This document shows, in pieces, positions 8,023 to 14,097 of a DNA stretch of 21,193 nt (position 1 is the stretch's first letter; every line of letters begins with the position of its first letter). Made by a program: the position numbers and the translations under genes. Source of the DNA: an uncultured Clostridia bacterium (lineage in GTDB: Bacteria; Bacillota; Clostridia; Oscillospirales; Butyricicoccaceae); NCBI GenBank assembly GCA_910589115.1, contig CAJUSB010000050.1:1723-22915 (forward strand), given 5' to 3'. The notes beneath the pieces are model-generated. The model saw nothing but the letters and a program-made list of their open reading frames with translations, was not told the DNA's origin and did not search any database.

Positions 8023-8089
8023 GGGCGGTTGGCGTGCCCATGCTGCTTCATCCCGTCAAAAGCCAATGGGACGAAACGTCATCCATGTT

Positions 8090-8135
8090 AAAAACAGAGG
8101 GACAGCATGACCTGACATGTTGTCCCTCTGTTTTT
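8090..8135. terminator. Bidirectional terminator between kinase and HD-GYP gene
   Basis: A long stem, AAAAACAGAGGGACA (8090-8104) with TGTCCCTCTGTTTTT (8121-8135), extends inward through CATG/CATG. A-runs on one side and T-runs on the other let it terminate both converging transcripts. Its inner part, CAGAGGGAC/GTCCCTCTG, is the same as the core hairpin of the intergenic repeat family. Confidence 0.85.
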
Positions 8136-8160
8136 ATTGTTGCGAAAGGGGATCTAGCCT

Positions 8161-9285
8161 TTATGAATGCAGAAATGTTTCACTATCCTGTGCCTCTGGA
8201 AGATCCATATACATCTGGCAAAGCTGATCCTCAACCGTGAAAAAGCTGTCAAGCAATGCGGGATTAAACAGGCCGCACTGCCCCGTTTGGATCATTTGCA
8301 GCACGGTTTCCCGGGAATATGCTGCTTTATAGACCCGCTTGCAGCTCAATGCATCGTACACATCGGCGAGCGAAACCACCTGCGCCCATGGTGAAATCTG
8401 ATTGCCCTTGAGGCCCTCCGGATATCCGCGCCCATCCCAGCGCTCATGATGATGCAGTGCGATATCACAGGCATAGTCGTAAATCGCACTGTCCCGCAGC
8501 TGCGTAATGCTTTCCAAAATCGTGACGCCTTTTGTTGTATGCGTCTTCATGATTTCATATTCCTCTGTCGTGAATCGTCCGGGTTTGGTGAGGATTGCAT
8601 CTGGTATCGTGATTTTGCCTACGTCATGCATGACCGCCGCAAGCGCAATATTTTCGATTTCCTCTTCTTCAAGCCCATCTCCAAAACAGGTATTTTCCAG
8701 CATGAACCGCGTAATCTTCTGAATACGCTGGACGTGCCCGCCGGATTCCTCATTCCGGAATTCGATTGCCGTTGCCAACGCTTCGATCATGCCTTGGTTG
8801 AGGTCAATAATCCGCTGTGCCTGTTCCAATAGCTTGATTTTCTGCCGCTCTACAACGCGGCTCAAATGCCGCCGCGCCCGGAAAAGCTCAATGACCGATT
8901 CCACGCGCCGAAGCACTACATACGAAATGACCGGCTTCCGGATCACGTCCATTACACCCAGCTCATAGGCTTCCCGGATAATATCCGCACCGCCCTCCGC
9001 TGTAATCAGAAAGACAGGGATTCGCTCCAGCAGCCCCAGCGGCCCAAGCCTGCGCAGCACCTCGATCCCATTCATCTCCGGCATCATTACATCCAGCAGC
9101 ACTGCACAGATATGGTTATCCGGACGCAACAACTCATCCAGCCCCTCGCGTCCGTTCCCCGCTTCCCTTACCTCATAATTCTGGCAAAAGATTTTGCGCA
9201 GGATTGCTCGGTTTATTGCATCATCGTCAACTATTAAAAGCGTATTATAATCTGCACCGCTGGCAGGTATCAGGTTCAGTTCCAT
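8161..9285 (-). CDS. Response regulator with HD-GYP domain (predicted cyclic-di-GMP phosphodiesterase)
   Basis: A protein of 374 residues. The N-terminal receiver (about 15-130) has the acidic cluster DDD at 20-22, phospho-acceptor D65 in LLDVMMPEMNG, T96 and K117 in RKP. A coiled-coil linker (about 140-165) leads to an HD-GYP domain: H184, H220-D221 in MHDVGK, H249, HHH at 278-280 in HHHERWDGRGYPEGL (GYP at 287-289), and D308 in SLADVYDAL. These are the ligands of the catalytic metal centre, so c-di-GMP hydrolysis, switched by phosphorylation, is the expected activity. The ATG at 9285 has GGAAG about 10 bases upstream. It lies downstream of the HPt gene on the same strand, separated by a 133-bp inverted-repeat element, and converges with the hybrid kinase. 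The partner kinase is inferred from position only. Confidence 0.92.
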   Translation of the reverse strand: MELNLIPASGADYNTLLIVDDDAINRAILRKIFCQNYEVREAGNGREGLDELLRPDNHICAVLLDVMMPEMNGIEVLRRLGPLGLLERIPVFLITAEGGADIIREAYELGVMDVIRKPVISYVVLRRVESVIELFRARRHLSRVVERQKIKLLEQAQRIIDLNQGMIEALATAIEFRNEESGGHVQRIQKITRFMLENTCFGDGLEEEEIENIALAAVMHDVGKITIPDAILTKPGRFTTEEYEIMKTHTTKGVTILESITQLRDSAIYDYACDIALHHHERWDGRGYPEGLKGNQISPWAQVVSLADVYDALSCKRVYKAAYSRETVLQMIQTGQCGLFNPALLDSFFTVEDQLCQMYMDLPEAQDSETFLHS

Positions 9286-9353
9286 TCAAAACACTTCCAT
9301 TCTCGTTCGCTCCGCCCCGGCTGCAAGCCGGAAGGCACCGGCTGACGAAAATT

Positions 9354-9486
9354 AGAACCTGTATTCACAAAATGGCAGTCGTGGATGTGCGGGGCTGATG
9401 TCGTCAGGGTGGGTCGGTTTCCCGCAGGAATCCTGCCGGATTTCAAGGGGAATCGGCACGGCCGACAGTCTGTGAATACAGGTTCT
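9354..9486. mobile_element. MITE-like element with 16-bp perfect terminal inverted repeats (copy A)
   Basis: AGAACCTGTATTCACA at 9354-9369 is the exact reverse complement of 9471-9486; total span is 133 bp with no coding capacity. Read with ends at GAACCTG, both flanks are TTA, which would be a 3-bp target duplication of the TNA type used by some IS5-family members. It sits in the gap between the HPt and HD-GYP genes. A diverged relative occurs at 13527-13622. The family assignment is inference. Confidence 0.65.
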
Positions 9487-9527
9487 TATTTCACACAGCC
9501 CCGCTAAACGGTGCGGCGGCCCCGGAA

Positions 9528-9884
9528 TCATCCCTGATATCGCCGGATACAGTCAATGATCGCCGTTTGTGTAGGTATCATATCCGCATACACCATCCGT
9601 GCCTCGGCAGCCCGGTTCTCGCGCAGCAGGTTGAGCGCTTCGGTGTACTTTGTGAACAGCGGAGTAATCGACAGGTTCCCCGTCGTGCCCTTGAGTGAAT
9701 GGACTTTTCCTATCAGCTCTTCCAAATCCCCGGAGTCAAATTCCGACAGGGTGATCGGCGCACTCTCAATCGTGCTGAGGAAAATACCAAACATCATTTC
9801 ATATAGGGACTCGTCCCCCATCACGCGCTCCAAGCCTTCTCTGGTATCTACACCCAAGCTCTCCAGCTCTTCCAAAAAAGCCAT
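9528..9884 (-). CDS. HPt domain phosphotransfer protein
   Basis: A small single-domain protein of 118 residues. It contains the HPt motif KVHSLKGTTGNL with phospho-accepting His62, set in amphipathic helices (LEELIGKVHSLKGTTGN, then FTKYTEALNLLRENRAAEA). It would shuttle phosphate between receivers in a multistep relay. The hybrid kinase at 4783-7914 has two receivers but no HPt, and the HD-GYP response regulator is next downstream on this strand, which makes it the obvious intermediate. The ATG at 9884 is preceded by AGAGGAG with 9-base spacing. A GTG two codons upstream (9890) is too close to the same site, and the longer start at 9980 lacks one. A consensus promoter lies at 10004-10032. 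Confidence 0.88.
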   Translation of the reverse strand: MAFLEELESLGVDTREGLERVMGDESLYEMMFGIFLSTIESAPITLSEFDSGDLEELIGKVHSLKGTTGNLSITPLFTKYTEALNLLRENRAAEARMVYADMIPTQTAIIDCIRRYQG

Positions 9885-10003
9885 CCACACGTACTCCTCT
9901 CTTTTTACTATGTATTTCATCATCTGGAACATGCCAGACATGCATATTAGAATATCTATTTTTTCATACAGTCTGCACAAAATCAGCCAGCTGTTCTATT
10001 TTT

Positions 10004-10032
10004 ATTATACACATCAGCAGTAATAATTGCAA
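10004..10032 (-). promoter_or_regulatory. Sigma-A-type promoter for the HPt gene
   Basis: On the minus strand, TTGCAA (10027-10032) and TATAAT (10004-10009) are separated by 17 bp. It would give a leader of roughly 110 bases before the HPt ATG. Bases 10033-10212, between this promoter and the divergent one, hold nothing I recognise. Confidence 0.7.
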
Positions 10033-10212
10033 TCATTTGTTCCAAAGAATCCTGCAAATTTTACTGACAGCCTATGAAAAGCTGAAAAAACAATGCATAT
10101 CTGGCAGCCTGCGCCGTTATATACAAACTGCACGGTACAAAAAGCGTCTGTCTGTGCAGCAGCGGCTGATTATCCATCTTTAGTATATCATATTGGAACG
10201 ATTCTGTAAATA

Positions 10213-10241
10213 TTGACATGGACGAATTTTCCTGTTATACT
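10213..10241 (+). promoter_or_regulatory. Sigma-A-type promoter for the EFR1 ferredoxin gene
   Basis: TTGACA at 10213-10218 and TATACT at 10236-10241 with a 17-bp spacer, about 30 bases before the ribosome-binding site GGGAGG at 10267-10272. Confidence 0.8.
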
Positions 10242-10277
10242 AGTCCTGTTAAATTTGCAAAATAGCGGGAGGCATCT

Positions 10278-11051
10278 GTGAGAATGAGGGTCGTGCAAAT
10301 TGTTTTCAGCCCGACAGGCGGGACGCAAAGGACAGCGGATGCCGTAACAGAAGTATTTGGGGTTCCGGCCTCCAGAATTGATTTGACACAGCATGAGGGC
10401 ACGAATGAACCGATAAAGCTGACAGAGGAGGATCTCGCCATAATTGCATTCCCCTCCTACGGAGGACGGGTGCCTCCCCCAGCCGCCCAGCGGTTCTCTC
10501 ATCTGGAGGGGCGTCACGCAGCGTGCATACTGATTTGTGTTTACGGCAACCGTGCATATGAAGATACATTAGCTGAAATGGGAGATCTGGCCCGTCATGC
10601 TGGATTCCGTATCGTGGCCGCGATCTCAGCCGTTGCAGAACATTCCATTGCACATCAATACGCAGCAGGCCGTCCTGACCATCAGGATATCGAAACCCTT
10701 CAAGGCTATGCTAGACAGATCATTGAGAAACTAAATTCGACCGATGGACGTTTTATCTCTCCCACCCTGCCCGGGAACCACCCATATAAAAAAACAGTCA
10801 TCCCCAAACTGGTACCCAAGGCCACACACAGCTGTACATTATGCGGCTCCTGCGCCAGAAAATGCCCGGCCCAGGCCATCAGCCATTCAAACCCGATGGA
10901 AACGGACAAGCGGAAATGCATTTCCTGTATGCGCTGCATTACCCAGTGCCCCATGTCAGCACGGAAACTGAACAGTGCACTGATTTTGTCAGCTTCTGTG
11001 TTTCTCAAGAGTGCGTGCAGCATCCGAAAGGAAGCCGAGCTGTTCCTATAA
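10278..11051 (+). CDS. EFR1-family flavodoxin/ferredoxin fusion
   Basis: A protein of 257 residues. The N-terminal two-thirds is a flavodoxin-like domain: FMN phosphate loop SPTGGTQRTA (residues 11-20), IAFPSYGGRVPPPAAQR and VYGNRAYEDTLAEM. The C-terminus carries two [4Fe-4S] motifs, C186-x2-C189-x2-C192-x3-C196 and C214-x2-C217-x2-C220-x3-C224. This is the EFR1 architecture common in anaerobic Clostridia, a soluble electron carrier with no fixed partner. The start is GTG at 10278, 5 bases after GGGAGG; an ATG two codons later (10284) is an alternative with looser spacing. It is transcribed alone from its own promoter, and its neighbours do not reveal a redox partner. Confidence 0.88.
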   Translation: MRMRVVQIVFSPTGGTQRTADAVTEVFGVPASRIDLTQHEGTNEPIKLTEEDLAIIAFPSYGGRVPPPAAQRFSHLEGRHAACILICVYGNRAYEDTLAEMGDLARHAGFRIVAAISAVAEHSIAHQYAAGRPDHQDIETLQGYARQIIEKLNSTDGRFISPTLPGNHPYKKTVIPKLVPKATHSCTLCGSCARKCPAQAISHSNPMETDKRKCISCMRCITQCPMSARKLNSALILSASVFLKSACSIRKEAELFL

Positions 11052-11062
11052 CAAAACATATA

Positions 11063-11140
11063 CAAAAACCATCATGTGCGATCCGATGAACGGTCCGGCT
11101 GCGCCGGGCAGTATCCCACAGAAAGCCATGATGTTTTTTT
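11063..11140. terminator. Possible terminator after the EFR1 gene
   Basis: CATCATG (11070-11076), preceded by AAAAACC, pairs with CATGATG (11127-11133), followed by a run of seven T at 11134-11140. The loop is long (about 50 bases) but GC-rich and could fold internally. Support is modest. Confidence 0.45.
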
Positions 11141-11320
11141 ATACTCACATGCGGAAAGACTTGCCGCAGCCGCCCCTTCGGCCCGCCGTCCCTTTGGCGG
11201 GCCGAAGCAGCACAGATGAACGGGCATATCCGCCCCGCCCGCAGGCGATGGAAGGGAGTCCAGAGGGACGAGTCCCTCTGGCGCCGTCTGCGCAAGACCG
11301 CCCGCCGCGCAGGCGGATCA
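11139..11320 (-). repeat. Structured intergenic repeat, copy 4 (reverse, long form)
   Basis: The long version of the element. Read on the plus strand it begins TATACTCACATGCGGAAAG and has a GCGG/CCGC hairpin, then a 12-bp stem CTTCGGCCCGCC/GGCGGGCCGAAG (11176-11207), then CGCCCGCAGGCGATG, GGAGTCCAGAGGGAC-GA-GTCCCTCTGG and the GC-rich tail. The last blocks are the reverse complement of copies 1-3. It ends 33 bases from the stop of the serine acetyltransferase and lies 88 bases after the EFR1 stop. It is nearly identical to copy 7 at the window end. Confidence 0.85.
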
Positions 11321-11353
11321 AACGGCAAGCTCCAGTACTCACGAGTATATCTG

Positions 11354-12298
11354 CTAAATCTGATAATCCCACAATTCTGCCTGTTTGCATTCCTGCTTAT
11401 TTTGCCCGGCCCTGCCGCTGCTTTTCATTTGCAGCTCCGGATTTTTGATGCTGACCTTTGTCTGGCTGGGAATCGACTGCGTAATGAATGCATTAGAGCC
11501 GACCACAGCGCCCGCTCCGATCACTGTTTCACCGCCTAGAATAGAGGCTCCGGAATAAATTGTAACATCATTTTCAACCGTTGGATGACGCTTGGCATGG
11601 TTCAGCGCTTGCCCGCCTTTTGTACTCATTGCGCCAAGCGTTACGCCCTGATACACCTTTACCCGGTCGCCGATCTCGGTTGTTTCACCGATAACGATAC
11701 CGGTTCCGTGGTCTATGAAAAAATATTTGCCAATGGTCGCGCCGGGATGGATATCAACGCCCGTAATGGTATGCGCGTGTTCAGTCATAATACGCGGGAT
11801 CAGCGGCACCCCAAGCAGGAACAGCTCATGCGCGATACGGCTCACCATTATTGCATACAGCCCCGGATAACAGAGAATAATTTCATCCATGCTGTAAGCA
11901 GCCGGATCGCCGTCAAATGCGGCCTCCACATCTGTATCCAGGTATTCGCGGATCAGCGGTAGCCGTGACATAAACTGTTCGGTCAGCACCGCCGCGCGGC
12001 CGCGCGCCTCATCCTCAGCAACACCGCCATGCTGTAAAGCCTTTCCGATCTGCTTGCGCAGGTGATAGTCTACCTCTTCAAGAACGCTGCCGATATAGTA
12101 TGTGATTGTCGCATCACGCGGCTTGGTCGTACCAAAATAGCCCGGGAACATCACGATTTGGAGCTTTTTAATGATCTCAATAATCGTATCGCGGTTCGGC
12201 TGGCTGTTAACGCCGATCTTGCAGATTGACGGATACTGTTCATAACTTTTCAGCAGCGCATCCACCACGCCGCCAAGGGAATACGATGTATTGTCCAT
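11354..12298 (-). CDS. cysE: Serine O-acetyltransferase (EpsC/CysE type)
   Basis: A protein of 314 residues. An N-terminal helical part (about 1-185: LIREYLDTDVEAAFDGDPAAYSMDEIILCYPG) precedes a left-handed beta-helix of hexapeptide repeats: IHPGATIGKYFFIDHGTGIVIGETTEIGDRV, YQGVTLGAMSTKGG and VTIYSGASILGGETVIGAGAVVGSNAFI. The active-site His is in DHGTG and the second conserved His in KRHPT. It transfers acetyl from acetyl-CoA to L-serine, giving O-acetylserine for cysteine synthesis. It belongs to the longer EpsC subgroup, in which the N-terminal extension replaces the usual CysE N-domain. The ATG at 12298 has GGAGG 9 bases upstream; the longer frame from 12388 starts upstream of the −10 region and is not used. 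No cysteine synthase gene is adjacent. Confidence 0.92.
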   Translation of the reverse strand: MDNTSYSLGGVVDALLKSYEQYPSICKIGVNSQPNRDTIIEIIKKLQIVMFPGYFGTTKPRDATITYYIGSVLEEVDYHLRKQIGKALQHGGVAEDEARGRAAVLTEQFMSRLPLIREYLDTDVEAAFDGDPAAYSMDEIILCYPGLYAIMVSRIAHELFLLGVPLIPRIMTEHAHTITGVDIHPGATIGKYFFIDHGTGIVIGETTEIGDRVKVYQGVTLGAMSTKGGQALNHAKRHPTVENDVTIYSGASILGGETVIGAGAVVGSNAFITQSIPSQTKVSIKNPELQMKSSGRAGQNKQECKQAELWDYQI

Positions 12299-12359
12299 AA
12301 TCAAATGCCTCCATTTCAGCGGACAAATGCCCGCATTGCTGCAAATCCACACATTTCCT

Positions 12360-12388
12360 ATTATAGTATGCAGCCCCAAAGAATGCAA
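12360..12388 (-). promoter_or_regulatory. Sigma-A-type promoter for serine acetyltransferase
   Basis: On the minus strand, TTGCAT (12383-12388) and TATAAT (12360-12365) with a 17-bp spacer. The leader is about 55 bases and shows no T-box specifier or stem system, only a small GCGG/CCGC hairpin. Confidence 0.7.
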
Positions 12389-12391
12389 GCC

Positions 12392-12424
12392 AAAACAACG
12401 GCGGAATACAGCTTTTTCCCGCCG
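12392..12424 (-). terminator. Possible terminator downstream of the CaCA exchanger
   Basis: On the minus strand CGGCGG (12419-12424) pairs with CCGCCG (12399-12404) around a 14-base loop and is followed by TTGTTTT. It is 85 bases past the exchanger stop and immediately before the next gene's −35 box. Confidence 0.5.
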
Positions 12425-12508
12425 GAACGGTGCGGCCCGGTCCGTCGCCTGAAAAGGCCCGCCCGGTTCCCTGCGTCATTCCGCAGGATTCCGGACAGGC
12501 CTGAATTG

Positions 12509-13438
12509 TTACCGAACAATGATCCATCCCATATAAGCCAGATAAGCCGCCGTCATTACAATACCCTGTACCCGGCCAACGCCGCCGCTCCGGCGCATCG
12601 TCAGGATACATACTGCGGATACTAAAACAAGCACAGCCACGTCAAATACTGCATCCATTGAGACAGAAATCGGACAAATCGCAGCAGAAGTGCCCAAAAT
12701 AAACAGAATATTGAACAGGTTGGAACCAACTGCATTGCCGAGTGCCAGCCCGCTTTCCCCTTTTATGGCCGCTGTAATGGAGGTGACCAGCTCGGGCAGC
12801 GACGTGCCGACCGCGACAATGGTCAGTCCGATCAGCGCCTCGGACAGCCCGAACATTCTTGCAATTCCGGTCGCGCCATCGACCGTAAGGTCACCGCCCA
12901 ATACGATACCGCATAATCCGATAAACAGGTTGAGCGGGATTGTCCAGACCGGCACGGATAACTCTGTTTCGTCTGCCGCCGTATGGTTCCGAAGCGCCTC
13001 ACGTACCAGCACGAACAAATAGAGAACCATTATTACAAGCAGTATCAATCCGCTGACCCGGCTCAGCCGTCCTTCCCCGAAGGCCAGCATCGCGAACAGT
13101 ATGGAAGCCGCCAGCCCGGACAACGGCAAATCCCGCCGGAGCAGACCTTCCTCCGCACGCATTGGGGCAATGGCCGCACTCAAGCCGACTACAACCAGCA
13201 GATTGAACAAATTGGAACCGACCACATTCCCGACTGCAATTTCGTTTGCGCCTTTCAGCGCCGCCGTAACGCTCACGGACAATTCAGGCGCACTGGTTCC
13301 CAGTGCGACAATGGTCAGCCCGACCACCACGGAAGGAATCCCCAGCCGTCTTGCAGCCGCACACGCGCCGCTGACGAAGCGGTCAGCTCCCCAAACCAGC
13401 AGCGCAAAGCCGCCTAAAAGCATAATAAATGATAGCAT
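12509..13438 (-). CDS. CaCA-family cation antiporter (YrbG-like), probably Mn2+-inducible
   Basis: A protein of 309 residues with about ten membrane segments in two homologous halves. Alpha-repeat 1 is ALGTSAPELSVSVTAALKG then GNVVGSNLFN (about 46-79); alpha-repeat 2 is AVGTSLPELVTSITAAIKG then GNAVGSNLFN (about 200-250). The Glu in each GTSxPEL is the expected cation ligand. This is the calcium/cation exchanger family, which moves Ca2+ or a similar divalent ion against Na+ or H+. I prefer the ATG at 13438, the sixth codon of the longer frame, because GGAGG at 13447-13451 then sits 8 bases upstream; from the ATG at 13453 that GGAGG would lie inside the gene. A yybP-ykoY riboswitch upstream points to Mn2+ control, so Mn2+ export or Mn2+/Ca2+ homeostasis is a reasonable inference. 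Confidence 0.9.
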   Translation of the reverse strand: MLSFIMLLGGFALLVWGADRFVSGACAAARRLGIPSVVVGLTIVALGTSAPELSVSVTAALKGANEIAVGNVVGSNLFNLLVVVGLSAAIAPMRAEEGLLRRDLPLSGLAASILFAMLAFGEGRLSRVSGLILLVIMVLYLFVLVREALRNHTAADETELSVPVWTIPLNLFIGLCGIVLGGDLTVDGATGIARMFGLSEALIGLTIVAVGTSLPELVTSITAAIKGESGLALGNAVGSNLFNILFILGTSAAICPISVSMDAVFDVAVLVLVSAVCILTMRRSGGVGRVQGIVMTAAYLAYMGWIIVR

Positions 13439-13526
13439 TTTCTTTTCCTCCATCTAAAGCGCCTGATATCCGCAGCCTCTGAAAGATATTTTCGTGTCGT
13501 CCGAGGGATACAGGCCCTGATTTTTA

Positions 13527-13622
13527 GAATCTGCATTCACATGACGGATTTCAGGGAAACACAGCGCAGCAGGCCGGTACCAAAACCGTGCATACGCGGT
13601 TAATCGTCTTTGAATACAGGTC
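13527..13622. mobile_element. Decayed MITE-like element (copy B)
   Basis: The left end GAATCTGCATTCACA (13527-13541) and right end TTTGAATACAGGTCC (13609-13623) match the termini of the 133-bp element at 9354-9486 with a few substitutions. Both also contain a CGGATTTCA-type internal block. The copy is shorter (about 96 bp), consistent with internal loss. It lies between the riboswitch terminator and the exchanger start codon. Confidence 0.5.
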
Positions 13623-13640
13623 CATTAGATTTCCGGCAAG

Positions 13641-13694
13641 AAAAAAAGACTTTTACTTGCCGATAGCGGAAGACCGCCGGTGCAATAAAAGTCT
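13641..13694 (-). terminator. Riboswitch expression-platform terminator
   Basis: On the minus strand AGACTTTTATTGC (13682-13694) pairs with GCAAGTAAAAGTCT (13647-13660) with one bulged G and runs into a poly-T tract (A-run at 13641-13647 on the plus strand). The 5' arm overlaps the 3' end of the aptamer, so formation of the aptamer P1 helix should prevent termination. Confidence 0.8.
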
Positions 13695-13790
13695 CGCGTC
13701 AATGGAGTGCGGCACCGGACCCCACAAGGGCCGTATTGACGACACCGCAAACATCCCGGATAACAGGATGCACGCTACTCCCCTTTACCT
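13686..13790 (-). ncRNA. yybP-ykoY (Mn2+) riboswitch aptamer
   Basis: Read on the minus strand the RNA begins with the family hallmark AAAGGGGAGTAGC (13774-13786), followed by a variable hairpin (GCATCC/GGGATG). Then come GTCGTCAATACGG, a GC-rich arm with CCGGTGCCGC, and the 3' hallmark TTGACGCGAGAC closing P1 (the family typically has TTGAC and GCAAGACC-like segments). This class senses Mn2+ and typically sits upstream of Mn2+ exporters. P1 would be made with the CTTTTATT segment that also forms the 5' arm of the terminator, predicting expression ON when Mn2+ is bound. The controlled gene is the CaCA exchanger. A covariance-model hit would be decisive; the motif match by eye is strong. Confidence 0.85.
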
Positions 13791-13796
13791 ATTTTT

Positions 13797-13825
13797 AATA
13801 TAACCGTATAAAGCCAGTTTGTCAA
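13797..13825 (-). promoter_or_regulatory. Sigma-A-type promoter for the riboswitch-exchanger transcript
   Basis: On the minus strand, TTGACA (13820-13825) and TATATT (13797-13802) with a 17-bp spacer. Transcription would begin a few bases before the aptamer, as expected for a riboswitch leader. Confidence 0.8.
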
Positions 13826-13904
13826 GCCCCTTTCCAAAAAAATTATGCAGAACCGGAACGATCCATCCCCCCCATTTTTTAGCGGGCAGAAAAATCGGCC
13901 GTGC

Positions 13905-13932
13905 CCCATTCCCGCTCGCCGGCGGGAATGGG
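13905..13932. other. Strong GC-rich hairpin of unknown role
   Basis: CCCATTCCCGC (13905-13915) pairs perfectly with GCGGGAATGGG (13922-13932), with a 6-base loop and TTT afterwards on the plus strand. It lies between the SpoIID terminator-like hairpin and the exchanger promoter. It could be a backup terminator; no gene is seen in 13826-14015. Confidence 0.5.
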
Positions 13933-14015
13933 TTTCAGCCGGCGCCTTGCAGGCATATTATTAGTTTGCATAATTGCTATGATTGCAAGTATCTTATCGT
14001 AAACATTCCAATCGA

Positions 14016-14078
14016 AAATATCAAGCTATCGAGCAGTTACATTTCTGTATAGTGTAACTGCTCGCTTTTTTGATATTT
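14016..14078. terminator. Terminator downstream of spoIID
   Basis: A 12-bp perfect stem (14030-14041 with 14053-14064; CGAGCAGTTACA) has an 11-base loop, and AAATATCAA/TTGATATTT (14016-14024 with 14070-14078) extends it on the outside. It begins 19 bases past the SpoIID stop on the minus strand. A T6 run is present on the plus-strand side, although no plus-strand gene lies upstream. Confidence 0.65.
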
Positions 14079-14097
14079 GGGCGAACCGGCCGTACAT

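Noticed and set aside
8446..9237. Plus-strand frames opposite the HD-GYP gene
   Set aside because: Antisense shadows; the minus-strand gene contains all HD-GYP and receiver residues.
13588..14052. Short plus-strand frames between the exchanger and spoIID
   Set aside because: They overlap the minus-strand riboswitch, its promoter and terminator hairpins.
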